The position numbers and the translations under genes are program-made. Source: Synechococcus sp. CS-1328 (lineage in GTDB: Bacteria > Cyanobacteriota > Cyanobacteriia > PCC-6307 > Cyanobiaceae). Taken from it: a stretch of 64,000 bases of DNA. The notes beneath the pieces are model-generated. The model did not search any database, was not told the DNA's origin, and saw nothing but the letters and a program-made list of their open reading frames with translations. The DNA is taken from positions 44,750-108,749 of the forward strand of contig NZ_JAHLYT010000011.1 in the NCBI RefSeq assembly GCF_025128095.1, written 5' to 3'. Position 1 is the stretch's first letter, and each line of letters starts with the position of its first letter. Shown here piece by piece: positions 37,920 to 46,754 of this stretch.

Positions 37920-39461
37920 TCAGGGACTTTCGCGGCCAGCGGCGGCCCAGACCCTCGCCTCGGCGCGGCGCCAGTAACGGCTGAAGCGCCCCAGATCCAC
38001 CGCCTGCTCAAGCACAACGAAGGGTTCGGGCGGCAGCACCGTGAGGGGCAGGGCGCCGGCGAGCTGGGTCTGGATCGCCGCGAGGCGCGGCTCCACGGCG
38101 GCGCTGGTGACGATCCCATCGGCGCCGTGGCGTTGCGCGAACGCCAGCACCTCGGCCGCTGGGTCGCCGTGGCGGATCGTGACCGGCAGCTCCAGCAGGC
38201 ACTCCGCCAGAAAGCCAAGCCGCTTCAGGCTGGGGGGCGGGCCGCTGGTCGTGCTGCCGGCCAGCCAGGCGCTGTCGAAGACGAACAGGGCCGGCCGGCC
38301 CGGATAGGCCCGCAGGGCGGGGTTGGCGGGGCCGAGGGCTTCGCCGTGGATCCAGAGGATCGGTCGCTGGGGTGGATCCGGGGCGGGGCGGCTGGTGTCC
38401 GCTGGCGCCAGTGGTTCCGCTGAAAGGGTGAGGCCAGAGGCATTGGGAGTGGCAGCGGCAGGCTCTGGCGCCGGGGTTGGAGGGCTGGGAGTCTGCGGAG
38501 CTGGAGCTGGAGCTGGAGCTGGAGCCGGCGGCGCCTCAGTGGCCATTGGGAACAGCTGCTGCTGCAGCTGCTCGTACTCGGCGTCGAAGGGGCAGCCCCC
38601 GGGGGCGTCCGGGCCGCCGCGGCTGGCGGCAGGACAGCGGGCGCAGAGGCTCTGGCCGCCGTGGCGCTCCAGGTTGGCCCGGTTGAAGATGTAGGGCTTG
38701 GCGCTGAAGCTGCTGGCCACCCACTGCCAGCTGAGGGCGTTACTGGCGGGGTCGCCATCCAGCAGGTGCTGCAGGAACCACTGGGCACCGGCCTGCCAGC
38801 GCACCCGGCGCCAGTGCACCACATAGGAGGCCAGCCAGAGGCGGGCGTGGTTGTGCAGCCAGCCGCAGCCGATCAGCTCGGCGGCAAAGGCATCGATGCA
38901 GGTCAGGCCGGTGCTGCCGCCTTGGATGTCGGCTGGCAGCACGGCGGCGTAGCTGGCGGGGGGGTGGCCGGTCTTGAGCGGTTCGCGGTCGTGCCAGATG
39001 CCGTCGCCCAGCTGGTGCCAGAGGCGTTGCCAGTAGTCGCGCCAGCCCAGTTCGGCGATCAGCTTGGCGGCAGCGGCGTGGGTGGCGCCGCTGGTTTCCA
39101 GCCAGGCGAACACCGCGTCGCGCACCTCGGCCAGGGTGAGCACGCCGTGGCGGATGTAGGGCGACAGGCGCGTGACGGCGCCATCGAGGGCATTGCGGCT
39201 GCGGCCATAGGCCCCTGGATCGATCGCTGCCAGGCGTCGCTCGGCGGCGGCTCGGCCGCCATGGATTGGGCTCAGGCCACTGGCGGGGCTCAGGCCACTG
39301 GCGGGGCTCAGGTCACCCGCAGGGCTGAGGTCCGCTGGAGGGTTGGGGAGCAGGGGGCGCAGCTCCTCTGCCAGGGCGGCTCTGGAGGTGAAGTGGCGCG
39401 GTAGGTCGCCGTCGCCGGTGGTGGTGGCGGGCTCAGGGGGGGTGGGGGCGCGCGCGTCCAC
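37920..39461 (-). CDS. Photolyase/cryptochrome-like protein, FAD domain first
   Basis: 513-aa protein in which the photolyase FAD domain comes first (about residues 60-290): RSRNALDGAVTRLSPYIRHG, LIGCGWLHNHARLWLASYVV and NALSWQWVASSFSAKPYIFN are typical. It is followed by LCARCP and GGCPFD, three cysteines that could bind metal. A proline/alanine linker (about 310-370) separates it from a C-terminal part with ALFVFDSAWLA, KRLGFLAECLLELPVTIRHG and AEVLAFAQRHGADGI, which look like the antenna-type alpha/beta domain that normally starts a photolyase. GTG 39461 is chosen because upstream frame lies opposite fabI. Function in repair or light sensing is not decidable. Confidence 0.75.
   Translation of the reverse strand: MDARAPTPPEPATTTGDGDLPRHFTSRAALAEELRPLLPNPPADLSPAGDLSPASGLSPASGLSPIHGGRAAAERRLAAIDPGAYGRSRNALDGAVTRLSPYIRHGVLTLAEVRDAVFAWLETSGATHAAAAKLIAELGWRDYWQRLWHQLGDGIWHDREPLKTGHPPASYAAVLPADIQGGSTGLTCIDAFAAELIGCGWLHNHARLWLASYVVHWRRVRWQAGAQWFLQHLLDGDPASNALSWQWVASSFSAKPYIFNRANLERHGGQSLCARCPAASRGGPDAPGGCPFDAEYEQLQQQLFPMATEAPPAPAPAPAPAPQTPSPPTPAPEPAAATPNASGLTLSAEPLAPADTSRPAPDPPQRPILWIHGEALGPANPALRAYPGRPALFVFDSAWLAGSTTSGPPPSLKRLGFLAECLLELPVTIRHGDPAAEVLAFAQRHGADGIVTSAAVEPRLAAIQTQLAGALPLTVLPPEPFVVLEQAVDLGRFSRYWRRAEARVWAAAGRESP
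38497..38529 (+). repeat. Hexanucleotide repeat in the photolyase-like gene
   Basis: About five GGAGCT units, which on the coding minus strand make an Ala-Pro run in the linker between the two domains. In frame; probably a flexible linker that grew by slippage. Confidence 0.75.
39268..39321 (+). repeat. Three 18-bp tandem repeats in the photolyase-like gene
   Basis: Two identical units GGGCTCAGGCCACTGGCG (39268-39285, 39286-39303) and a variant third (39304-39321). On the coding strand they give repeated six-residue SPASGL-type units near residues 45-66, ahead of the FAD domain. Confidence 0.85.
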
Positions 39462-39629
39462 GGCGGCAGGGTGGGGTTGGCGCTGATCCTGGCGGCGATG
39501 GCCTGGGCCGCGAGCGACCTGGGCGGTGGCCCGGCCCTGGCGGCTGATGTTGGCGCGGGCCGGGCTGAAGGAGCGAGCTGGAGAAGCGGGTGGGAGAGAA
39601 TCCCCCGATCGCTCCCGATCCGTCTCCGC

Positions 39630-40412
39630 ATGCTCCTCGATCTGCGCGGCAAGAAGGCCCTCGTCACCGGCATCGCCAACAACCGCTCGATCGCCTGGGG
39701 CATTGCCCAGCAGCTGGCGGCGGCTGGGGCCGAGCTGGGCGTCACCTATCTGCCGGATGAGAAGGGCCGCTTCGAAGGCAAGGTGCGGGAGCTCACCGCG
39801 CCCCTGAACCCCAGTCTGTTCGAGCCCCTGAACGTGCAGGATCCGGCCCAGATCGAGGCGGTGTTTGCGCGGGTGAAGGAGCAGTGGGGCTCGATCGATG
39901 TGCTGGTGCACTGCCTCGCCTTCGCCGGCAAGGACGAACTGATCGGCAACTACTCCGACATCAGCCCCGAGGGCTTCGGCCGGGCCCTGGAGGTGAGTGC
40001 CTATTCCCTGGCGCCCCTGTGCCGCTGGGCCAAGCCCCTGTTCAACCCGGGCGGCAGCGTGATCACGCTCAGCTACCTCGGCGCCGAGCGCGCCATCCCC
40101 AACTACAACGTGATGGGCGTCGCCAAGGCGGCCCTGGAGGCATCGGTGCGTTATCTCGCCGCCGAGCTGGGCCCGGAGCAGCAGGTGCGGGTGAACGCGA
40201 TCAGCGCCGGCCCGATCCGCACCCTGGCCAGCTCCGCCATCGGCGGCATCCTCGACATGATCCACAACGTCGAGGAGAAGGCCCCCCTGCGCCGCACGGT
40301 GACGCAGGACGAAGTCGGCGCCACCGCCGCCTTTCTGGCCAGCCCCCTGGCCAGCGGCATCACTGGCCAGGTGCTCTACGTCGACGCCGGCTACTGCATC
40401 ACCGGCATGTGA
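39630..40412 (+). CDS. fabI: Enoyl-[acyl-carrier-protein] reductase (NADH)
   Basis: Last reductive step of fatty-acid elongation. The 260-aa SDR protein has LVTGIANNRSIAWGIAQQLA, VHCLAFAGKDELIGNYSD, LSYLGAERAIPNYNVMGVAK (catalytic tyrosines and lysine in Y-x6-Y-x6-K arrangement) and ISAGPIRTLASSAIGG. ATG 39630 gives the standard FabI N-terminus MLLDLRGKKALVTG. An upstream extension in the same frame is possible but not conserved. It converges on the carbonic anhydrase gene with a 22-bp overlap. Confidence 0.95.
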   Translation: MLLDLRGKKALVTGIANNRSIAWGIAQQLAAAGAELGVTYLPDEKGRFEGKVRELTAPLNPSLFEPLNVQDPAQIEAVFARVKEQWGSIDVLVHCLAFAGKDELIGNYSDISPEGFGRALEVSAYSLAPLCRWAKPLFNPGGSVITLSYLGAERAIPNYNVMGVAKAALEASVRYLAAELGPEQQVRVNAISAGPIRTLASSAIGGILDMIHNVEEKAPLRRTVTQDEVGATAAFLASPLASGITGQVLYVDAGYCITGM

Positions 40413-41008
40413 GGCCGCATCGGCATCACCGTTCCCATCCAGTCGATCGTGGTGGAATGGAGGTTGTAGAAGGCCGCCTCCACCTGTAGGCGGCCGCTGC
40501 GCATCCGATCGGTGAGCAGCACGCTGGAATCCACCAGGTTGCGGGCCGCGTTGAGGGTGTGGTGGCGGGAGGCCTGCTCCAGATCCTCACGGGCCCCCAG
40601 GTGGAACAGCTCCATCCGCAGTTGCCCCACCACCTGGGCCAGGCTCGGGGTGAGCGGCAGTCCCGGGTTCAGGGCCGCCTCTACAGCCCCGCAGCGTTCA
40701 TGGCCCAGCACCACGATCACGGGCACGCCCAGGTGCGCCACCGCGTATTCCAACGAGGCGATCGCCGCGGTGGTGGAGAGGGTGCCGGCGTTGCGCACCA
40801 CGAACAGATCGCCGAAGCCGGTGTCGAACAGCAGCTCCACCGGCACGCGGGAATCGGCGCAGCCGAGCACGGCCGCAATCGGGTGCTGGCCCGTTTCCAC
40901 CTCCAGCATCCGCTCCCGGCTGCTGTGGGGATGCAGCGACTCCCCGTTGAGAAAGCGCTGGTGCCCGCCGCGAAGGTCCGCGAGCACCGCTTCGGGGCAG
41001 TTGTTCAT
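40391..41008 (-). CDS. Beta-class carbonic anhydrase
   Basis: 205-aa zinc enzyme interconverting CO2 and bicarbonate. Zinc ligands and the Asp/Arg pair are in GCADSRVPVELLFD and LGHERCGAVEAAL; FVVRNAGTL completes the beta-class signature. ATG 41008 is chosen, with ATG 41026 possible. There is no signal peptide, so it should be cytosolic or carboxysome-associated, but the window has no carboxysome genes to decide this. It diverges from hisB and overlaps fabI at the 3' end. Confidence 0.88.
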   Translation of the reverse strand: MNNCPEAVLADLRGGHQRFLNGESLHPHSSRERMLEVETGQHPIAAVLGCADSRVPVELLFDTGFGDLFVVRNAGTLSTTAAIASLEYAVAHLGVPVIVVLGHERCGAVEAALNPGLPLTPSLAQVVGQLRMELFHLGAREDLEQASRHHTLNAARNLVDSSVLLTDRMRSGRLQVEAAFYNLHSTTIDWMGTVMPMRPHMPVMQ

Positions 41009-41110
41009 GGGGCGGGCGGGGGGCATGTCGGCCAGGACATGCCGGTGCGGATCTGACGGCGATTGTGCGCTGATCGGTGCCCCCGGTTTCGGCATGATTG
41101 CCACACTCCT

Positions 41111-41764
41111 GTGCTCTTCCCTGTGTCCGCCCCCCTGGACCCTGATCACGTCGCCGCCACTGGCCGCAGCGGCAGCGTCCATCGCGTCACCGGCGAGACC
41201 GATGTGCGCGTCAGCCTCAACCTCGACGGCAGCGGCCGCTGCAAGGCCGCCACGGGGGTGCCGTTTCTCGATCACATGCTCCATCAGATCGCCAGCCACG
41301 GCCTGGTCGACCTGGAGATCCATGCCGTGGGCGACACCCACATCGACGACCACCACACCAACGAGGACGTGGGTATCGCCGTGGGTCAGGCCCTGGCGAA
41401 GGCCCTGGGCGATCGGCGCGGCATCCACCGCTTCGGCCACTTCGTGGCGCCCCTGGATGAGGCCCTGGTGCAGGTGGCCCTGGATTGCTCCGGCCGGCCT
41501 CACCTCAGCTACAGCCTGCAGATCCCAGCCCAGAAGATCGGCAGCTACGACACCGAACTGGTGAAGGAGTTCTTCGTGGCCGTGGTCAACAACTCCGGCC
41601 TCACCCTGCACATCCGCCAGCTCGATGGCGCCAATTCCCACCACATCGTCGAGGCCTGCTTCAAGGCCTTTGCCCGCGCCCTGCGGCTGGCGGTGGAAAT
41701 TGACCCACGCCGCGCCGGGGCCGTGCCCAGCAGCAAGGGCGTGCTCGAGCGCGCCGGCGCCTGA
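41111..41764 (+). CDS. hisB: Imidazoleglycerol-phosphate dehydratase
   Basis: Histidine biosynthesis enzyme, 217 aa with the GTG 41111 start (GTG 41123 is equally plausible). The two metal-binding signatures are [16 protein letters not shown] with [14 protein letters not shown], and the later [18 protein letters not shown]. No phosphatase domain is fused. It is monofunctional as in other cyanobacteria. It diverges from carbonic anhydrase and stands alone. Confidence 0.95.
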   Translation: MLFPVSAPLDPDHVAATGRSGSVHRVTGETDVRVSLNLDGSGRCKAATGVPFLDHMLHQIASHGLVDLEIHAVGDTHIDDHHTNEDVGIAVGQALAKALGDRRGIHRFGHFVAPLDEALVQVALDCSGRPHLSYSLQIPAQKIGSYDTELVKEFFVAVVNNSGLTLHIRQLDGANSHHIVEACFKAFARALRLAVEIDPRRAGAVPSSKGVLERAGA

Positions 41765-41807
41765 GCGGCTGATCGGGCCGCGAAGTCGCAGGCGGCTCGG
41801 GCGGTGT

Positions 41808-42455
41808 TCAGCTCGCCGTGTCTCCCGCGGTTTGGGCGGCCAGATAGGGGCGGATCCAACGCTGGCCCCGCTCCAGCCAGAAGCGATCGAACAGGGGCTC
41901 GAAGGCCGTGGCGATCTGCTCCATGGCGGCCTCCATGCGGGGCTTGCCGTAGACAAGGAACTGGGCGGTGGAGGCGGCGAAATAGCGGCGCCGGGCCTCG
42001 GCATCGTTGCGTTTGAAGGCTTCGCGGTAGAGGGCCTGGCCTTCGCCGATCATCCGGATCACGGCCGGCGAAAAGCTGACGCGGCTGCCATCCGGCAGGG
42101 TGATGCTGCGGTCGTTGATGAAGCTGATCACGGTCCGCATGCAGTCGCGGGTGCGGTCGGCGGACAGGGCTTCAGCGTCACCGCGGCGGAAGCCCCACTG
42201 CAGGCAGCCATTGGTCACCTCCAGCACCCGCAGCAATGCCAGCTTGTCGAGCTGCTCCGCTGGGAGGGCGGTGATGGTGGCCATCTCGGCGCTGATGGCC
42301 GCCTGGAAACCTTCCGCGTCGGCGGAGAAGTACTCCTCCAGTTCCCGGATCCGGCCGAGGGCGTCCCAGTCGATCGCCGCCCCAGGCGGGGAATCCGCTG
42401 CGGCAGGGGACTCGCTGCTCTGCTGCATGGCGCCGATGCCGTTGCGGGGAATCAT
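41808..42455 (-). CDS. Unrecognised soluble protein
   Basis: 215-aa protein with no family I can name. It is mostly helical and acidic, with segments RIRELEEYFSADAEGF, RVLEVTNGCLQWGFRRGD and YFAASTAQFLVYGKPRMEA. No signal peptide, membrane helix or metal motif is seen. ATG 42455 is used; ATG 42428 is an alternative closer to the conserved-looking part. It diverges from the carotenoid oxygenase gene, about 98 bp apart, which may share the control region. Confidence 0.6.
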   Translation of the reverse strand: MIPRNGIGAMQQSSESPAAADSPPGAAIDWDALGRIRELEEYFSADAEGFQAAISAEMATITALPAEQLDKLALLRVLEVTNGCLQWGFRRGDAEALSADRTRDCMRTVISFINDRSITLPDGSRVSFSPAVIRMIGEGQALYREAFKRNDAEARRRYFAASTAQFLVYGKPRMEAAMEQIATAFEPLFDRFWLERGQRWIRPYLAAQTAGDTAS

Positions 42456-42553
42456 GGCCGCGACCGACCGCCTGGCGCGGCCTCGCGTTGTCACACTCCG
42501 TTACGGGATGATGGTGTCAGCCCGCTCCATACCCCCGCGTCTCCCGCCTCCCC

Positions 42554-44113
42554 ATGACCATCGCCCCCAGTCGTGATTCCGGATCCCCCACAGGATCGGC
42601 TGCTGCCGAAACGGCCGCCGGCCGATCGGGAGCTGCCTACGACCGTGCCGACTGGGCCAGTTCCTTCCGCAATGTGCTCGGCGAACTGGATCAGGTGCCG
42701 CTGGTCGCCGCGCGCGGCACGATCCCGCCGGACCTGGCCGGCAGCCTCTATCGCAACGGGCCGGGCCGGCTGGAGCGTGGTGGCCACTGGTTGCACCATC
42801 CCTTCGATGGCGACGGCATGATCACCGCCCTGCGCTTCGAGGCGGGGCAGGCCGTGCTCACCAACCGCTATGTGCGCACCGAGGGCTGGCTGGAGGAGGA
42901 GGCTGCGGGCCGCTTCCTTTACCGCGGCGTCTTCGGCAGCCAGAAGCCCGGCGGCCTGCTGGCCAATGCCTTCGATCTGCGCATGAAGAACATCGCCAAC
43001 ACCCATGTGGTGCGGCTCGGCGATCAGTTACTGGCCCTGTGGGAAGCCAGCTCCCCCCACGCCCTCGATCCCGACACGCTCGAGACCCGTGGCCTCACCC
43101 TGCTGGACGGGGTGCTGGGCAAGGGTGAGGCCTTCAGTGCCCATCCCCGCTTCGATCCCGGTCACCACGGCGAGCCCCGCATGGTCACCTTCGGGGTCAA
43201 GGCCGGCCCGCGCAGCACGATCCGCGTGATGGAATTCGCCGCCAGCGGACCGCGAGCCGGCCAGCTGCTGGCTGAGCGTCACGACAGCGTGGCCGGCTTC
43301 GCCTTCCTGCACGACTTTGCGATCACGCCGCGCTACGCCGTGTTCCTCCAGAACGCCGTCGCCTTCAACCCCATCCCCTTCGTGGTGGGCCTCAAGGGTG
43401 CGGCCCAGTGCCTGGCCTCCAAGCCCGGCGAGCAGGGCCACTTCCTGATCGTGCCGCGTCCTGGCGCCGGCGACTCCAGCGCGGAACCCGCGGCACCGAT
43501 CGTGGTGCCGGCCCCTGAGGGCTTCGTGTTCCACCACCTCAACGCCTTCGAGGATGCCGCCACGGGCGAGCTGGTGGTCGATTCGATCTTCTACGACGAC
43601 TTCCCGTCGATCGGTCCGGGCGTGGATTTCCGCTCCGTGGACTTCGACACCCTCCCCGCCGGCCGTCTGGTGCGCACCCGCCTCAATCTGGAGCACCGCA
43701 CCGCCACCAGCACCGTGCTGGAGGAGCGCTGCTGCGAGTTCGCCATGGTCAACCCCGAGCGCCAGGGTCTCGATGCCCGCTACGGCTGGACGGCGGTGGC
43801 CGAATGCGAGCGGGGCAACGCTCCCCTGCAGGCGATCGAGAAGCTCGATCTGCACACCAGCGAGCGCCGGGTCTGGAGTGCGGCGCCGCGGGGCTTCGTG
43901 AGCGAGCCGGTGATGGTGCCGCGCCCTGCGACCCAGACCAGTGCCGCCCCTTCAGAAGACGACGGCTGGGTGCTGGTCCTGGTCTGGAACGGGGCCCGCT
44001 CTGCCAGCGATCTGGTCATCCTCAATGCCGCCGACCTGAGCGAGCAGGCCGTGCTGGAACTGCCACTGGCGATCCCCTATGGGCTGCATGGCAGCTGGGC
44101 TGCTCTGGGTTAG
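42554..44113 (+). CDS. Carotenoid oxygenase (apocarotenoid-cleaving dioxygenase family)
   Basis: 519-aa Fe(II) enzyme that cleaves a double bond of carotenoids or apocarotenoids, possibly to retinal-like products. The four iron-ligand histidines are recognisable in NTHVV (about 150), LHDFAIT (about 253), HHLNAFED (about 326) and YGLHGSW near the C-terminus. HPFDGDGMI and FRNVLGELDQVPL are also family features. The first 30 residues are low complexity. No opsin or carotenoid gene is nearby, so the product's use is open. Confidence 0.88.
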   Translation: MTIAPSRDSGSPTGSAAAETAAGRSGAAYDRADWASSFRNVLGELDQVPLVAARGTIPPDLAGSLYRNGPGRLERGGHWLHHPFDGDGMITALRFEAGQAVLTNRYVRTEGWLEEEAAGRFLYRGVFGSQKPGGLLANAFDLRMKNIANTHVVRLGDQLLALWEASSPHALDPDTLETRGLTLLDGVLGKGEAFSAHPRFDPGHHGEPRMVTFGVKAGPRSTIRVMEFAASGPRAGQLLAERHDSVAGFAFLHDFAITPRYAVFLQNAVAFNPIPFVVGLKGAAQCLASKPGEQGHFLIVPRPGAGDSSAEPAAPIVVPAPEGFVFHHLNAFEDAATGELVVDSIFYDDFPSIGPGVDFRSVDFDTLPAGRLVRTRLNLEHRTATSTVLEERCCEFAMVNPERQGLDARYGWTAVAECERGNAPLQAIEKLDLHTSERRVWSAAPRGFVSEPVMVPRPATQTSAAPSEDDGWVLVLVWNGARSASDLVILNAADLSEQAVLELPLAIPYGLHGSWAALG

Positions 44114-44149
44114 GCCCAGGCCCGGGGCCCATTGATTCAGGGATCCCAT

Positions 44150-44758
44150 TCAGTTGTCTTCGCGGAGCGGGGGGCGCTGCAAGGCGTCGATCAGCTCCCG
44201 TGTCAATCGGGTGCGGTGATAGCGCATGTGACAGAGCTGTTCTTTGTAGATGCCGCCGTAGAACAGCAAGAGTCCGGCCCCGAAGCCCATCAGCGCCACT
44301 TGCACCAAGGCCAGGTTGGGTTCCGGCCCAAAGGCGTAGACGATCGCGAGCAGCATCAACAGCGCCAGTACGACGCCGCCCACGTACACCAGCACACTCG
44401 ACCAGGTCTCGGCCAGACGGATGCGATCTGTCACCGTTTTGTCGCACCAGTGAGCAAGGGCGGGATCGGGACTGGCCTCCAGTTGCAACGGGGGATCTTC
44501 ACTCTTGTTCCAGTTGCGGAAGTCGCCACCCCCCAGCACCACGATCCGCTTCAGCCAGGCAGGGAGCCCGCCTGCTTTCTGCCGGCCAGGCAGAAGCACA
44601 TCACGCCGCCAGCGGCCTGGATCCACCGGCCGGCAGGAGGCGTCACAGTCGACCAGATAGGTATGCCAACGCTGCAGGTGGTTCCGGCAGAGCGGCGCTC
44701 CCGGCGTCGCCTCTGCTTTGCCACAGATCACACAGCCAGGGGATCGGTCCGCAGTCAT
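44150..44758 (-). CDS. Membrane protein with an N-terminal CxxC/CxxxH knuckle
   Basis: 202-aa protein without a recognised family. Residues 9-27 contain CVICGKAEATPGAPLCRNH, which resembles a zinc knuckle. Two hydrophobic helices follow near residues 122-142 (WSSVLVYVGGVVLALLMLL region) and 148-168 (LALVQVALMGFGAGLLLFYG). The cytoplasmic head is hydrophilic and carries two more cysteines. It lies 58 bp downstream of a pilin-like gene on the same strand. Function is unknown. Confidence 0.6.
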   Translation of the reverse strand: MTADRSPGCVICGKAEATPGAPLCRNHLQRWHTYLVDCDASCRPVDPGRWRRDVLLPGRQKAGGLPAWLKRIVVLGGGDFRNWNKSEDPPLQLEASPDPALAHWCDKTVTDRIRLAETWSSVLVYVGGVVLALLMLLAIVYAFGPEPNLALVQVALMGFGAGLLLFYGGIYKEQLCHMRYHRTRLTRELIDALQRPPLREDN

Positions 44759-44816
44759 CAGAGTGTTGCCGCAGTGGGGTCATGTTGCTCTGCCATGGCG
44801 GAATCAAACCGAGACT

Positions 44817-45215
44817 TCAGGGTTTGGGACAGCTGCCGGGAAAGAGGTCGGACTCGCAGGGGGCTGCCGTGACCAAGGCGGCTACGCCAGGAGGGGTCTC
44901 GGGCCGTGCTGCGTTGGGGCAACTCACGAAGATCCCGATGGCCCCGTTGTGGCTGTTGGTGAAGCTGCAGCCTTCAGGGGCTGCGATCACCTCGCTGCTG
45001 CCGTCGTTGTGGTCCAGCGATAGAGCTCCATCCTTCAGATCCAGTTGGCCTTCGGAGCGGCGCAGCTCGATCTGCAGCCGTTGGGCGAAGGCATCGGCGG
45101 CGGTCTGGCCGGTGAGGTCGGTGGTACTGCGCATCGGCGTCGACAGCAACTGCACGATGAAGGGGGCTCCGATGCCCAGCAGGGCGGCGGCGATCAGCAG
45201 GGCGACAAGATTCAT
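44817..45215 (-). CDS. Small pilin-like membrane-anchored protein
   Basis: 132-aa protein beginning with a hydrophobic helix (LVALLIAAALLGIGAPFIVQLL) directly at the N-terminus, then an amphipathic polar helix (TAADAFAQRLQIELRRSEG). This layout resembles type IV pilins and pseudopilins after leader removal, but there is no charged leader with Gly before the helix and no Glu at position 5. Three cysteines lie toward the C-terminus. The adjacent gene, 9 bp away, is built alike. The pilin resemblance is my inference. Confidence 0.55.
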   Translation of the reverse strand: MNLVALLIAAALLGIGAPFIVQLLSTPMRSTTDLTGQTAADAFAQRLQIELRRSEGQLDLKDGALSLDHNDGSSEVIAAPEGCSFTNSHNGAIGIFVSCPNAARPETPPGVAALVTAAPCESDLFPGSCPKP

Positions 45216-45224
45216 ATCCTGGTC

Positions 45225-46064
45225 TCATTTGAAGTTCAGAGTGAGATTGTCCTTGCAATTCACCTTGCCCCCTGGGGATGGATCCTGTTTGTCAACCTCG
45301 CGTTTCTTCGACGGCCATTTCTCGGTTAAAATAAAGCCTGGCCCATCTTTGTTCCAGATGGTGCCGGCGGGGTCCTTGTCGAACTTGTCGCCTTCGTAGT
45401 AAGGCACCTCGCAGAGTTTTTTCTCGTCATTGTCATCATCGCTTCCGGAGCTGATCTGTGGCGGCTTGACCGAGGCATCCACCTTGGAGCACTCGCTGTC
45501 GCTGATGTCGTGAACCCGTAGAAGCAAGGGCTTCTGGCTGGAAACACTTTCCCCGGGAGTGACCTTGGCGGCCAAGGCAACTCTGCCAACCTCTGATGCT
45601 GAGCCGCGGAACACGTTCTGGCCACCGAACTCCAGGCGCTTTTTGGCGTTGGAGTCGCTTTGCCAGTCACCGGTATTGTCGTAGAGGCTGTAGCAGATGG
45701 TGGCTTCGTCCTCGGTTTCGTCGCTGTTGTCTGCGCTGAGTTCGCTGCTCAGGTACAGGGGCTGCCAGGCCAGAGCGGTGAATTTGTCCTCGCCGGAGCT
45801 GCATTCCACAAAGTGATCCACCACCTTGTTCGCACCGGTGGGAATCGCATTGGCCTTCTGGATGCAACCCTCGGGCAGGGTGAGTCCCTGGAGGCTGTCG
45901 GAGGCTGCAGCCTGCTTTCGAACGGCAATCGCGTTGGATTCGGCCAGGGAGAAATTGCTTTTCTGCCGAGCCGTCTCGACGGGTAAAAGGGCCAGCCGCA
46001 TCATCGGCGGCGCCATCAGGCCCATGATCACCGTTGCGATTAAAACCGCCAAGAGCTGTCCCAT
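45225..46064 (-). CDS. Pilin-like exported protein, acidic
   Basis: 279-aa protein with an N-terminal hydrophobic helix (LLAVLIATVIMGLMAPPMMR), a short amphipathic helix (VETARQKSNFSLAESNAIAV) and a long acidic soluble part (SSGSDDDNDEKK). Cysteines are at about 64, 88, 122 and later, so disulphides outside the membrane are likely. Like its neighbour 9 bp downstream, it has the helix order of a pilin but no prepilin leader. GC content appears lower than in surrounding genes. I do not recognise a family. Confidence 0.55.
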   Translation of the reverse strand: MGQLLAVLIATVIMGLMAPPMMRLALLPVETARQKSNFSLAESNAIAVRKQAAASDSLQGLTLPEGCIQKANAIPTGANKVVDHFVECSSGEDKFTALAWQPLYLSSELSADNSDETEDEATICYSLYDNTGDWQSDSNAKKRLEFGGQNVFRGSASEVGRVALAAKVTPGESVSSQKPLLLRVHDISDSECSKVDASVKPPQISSGSDDDNDEKKLCEVPYYEGDKFDKDPAGTIWNKDGPGFILTEKWPSKKREVDKQDPSPGGKVNCKDNLTLNFK

Positions 46065-46247
46065 TCGCCTCTCCGCCCAGGATTGATTTTATTTTTGACA
46101 GTAGCTCGCGACTAGGCCTTTACGCAAAATGAGGAGGGTGAAGGGGAGATGAAGAGTTTCAGTGAGCTGTCGAAAGGCTGTTTGCCGAAAGGCTGTCTGC
46201 TGTGATGACGGTCCTGCCAGGGTGATCTCCCGCCTGGGTGATTCCAT

Positions 46248-46745
46248 TCAGGCCCCGCCGCAGCTGTGCTGACTGTCCGGCAGCGACCACGATTCGCCGG
46301 TGCGCAGATTGCGGGCCCCGTAGATGCGGCCCCGCACGTCGCCCTTGGGGGCCTCGCTGCAATCCGGAATCATCTCCAGACAGAGTTCGATCGGGTCGTC
46401 TTCGCGGCTGCGGTGAATGGCGGGCACCATGTCGTACGACACCTGATAGCCGCCGTTGGTGTAGGAGATCGCCGAGCCAGAGTCGGGCAGCGGGATGTAC
46501 ACCCCGTTGTCATCCATGGAGCTGAGGCGGTAGAGAACCTCCTTCACCGTGGTGCGGCGGCACTCCCCCTGTTTCAGGGGCAGGGGCTCCGCTGAGGCGG
46601 TGAGCGGCGCAGCCAGGGCCGGCAGTAGCAGCATCAGGGCCGGCAGCAGGGGGCAAGCAAGGTGGCCTGGAGGCCGGCGCAGCAGTCGGCTCAGCTGCGG
46701 AGGCAGGGGCTGGCGCCGTACCTGATGGAGATAGCCGGGAAGCAT
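46248..46745 (-). CDS. Secreted small protein, unknown
   Basis: 165-aa protein with an N-terminal hydrophobic signal-like stretch (LLPALMLLLPALAAPLTASA) after a long basic N-region. The mature part has four cysteines (one in KQGECRR, then ELCLEMIPDC and HSCGGA), probably disulphide-linked. ATG 46745 is the longest start; an internal start nearer the hydrophobic part is possible. It lies 9 bp downstream of the anti-sigma gene on the same strand, so it may belong to that operon. The 182 bp between it and the pilin-like gene hold no gene I can see. Confidence 0.5.
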   Translation of the reverse strand: MLPGYLHQVRRQPLPPQLSRLLRRPPGHLACPLLPALMLLLPALAAPLTASAEPLPLKQGECRRTTVKEVLYRLSSMDDNGVYIPLPDSGSAISYTNGGYQVSYDMVPAIHRSREDDPIELCLEMIPDCSEAPKGDVRGRIYGARNLRTGESWSLPDSQHSCGGA

Positions 46746-46754
46746 CGCGTTCTC

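Noticed and set aside
37136..38218. Long minus-strand frame extending over the lipoprotein gene
   Set aside because: It crosses parts of three genes with no motif. The plus-strand lipoprotein with a lipobox explains the region better.
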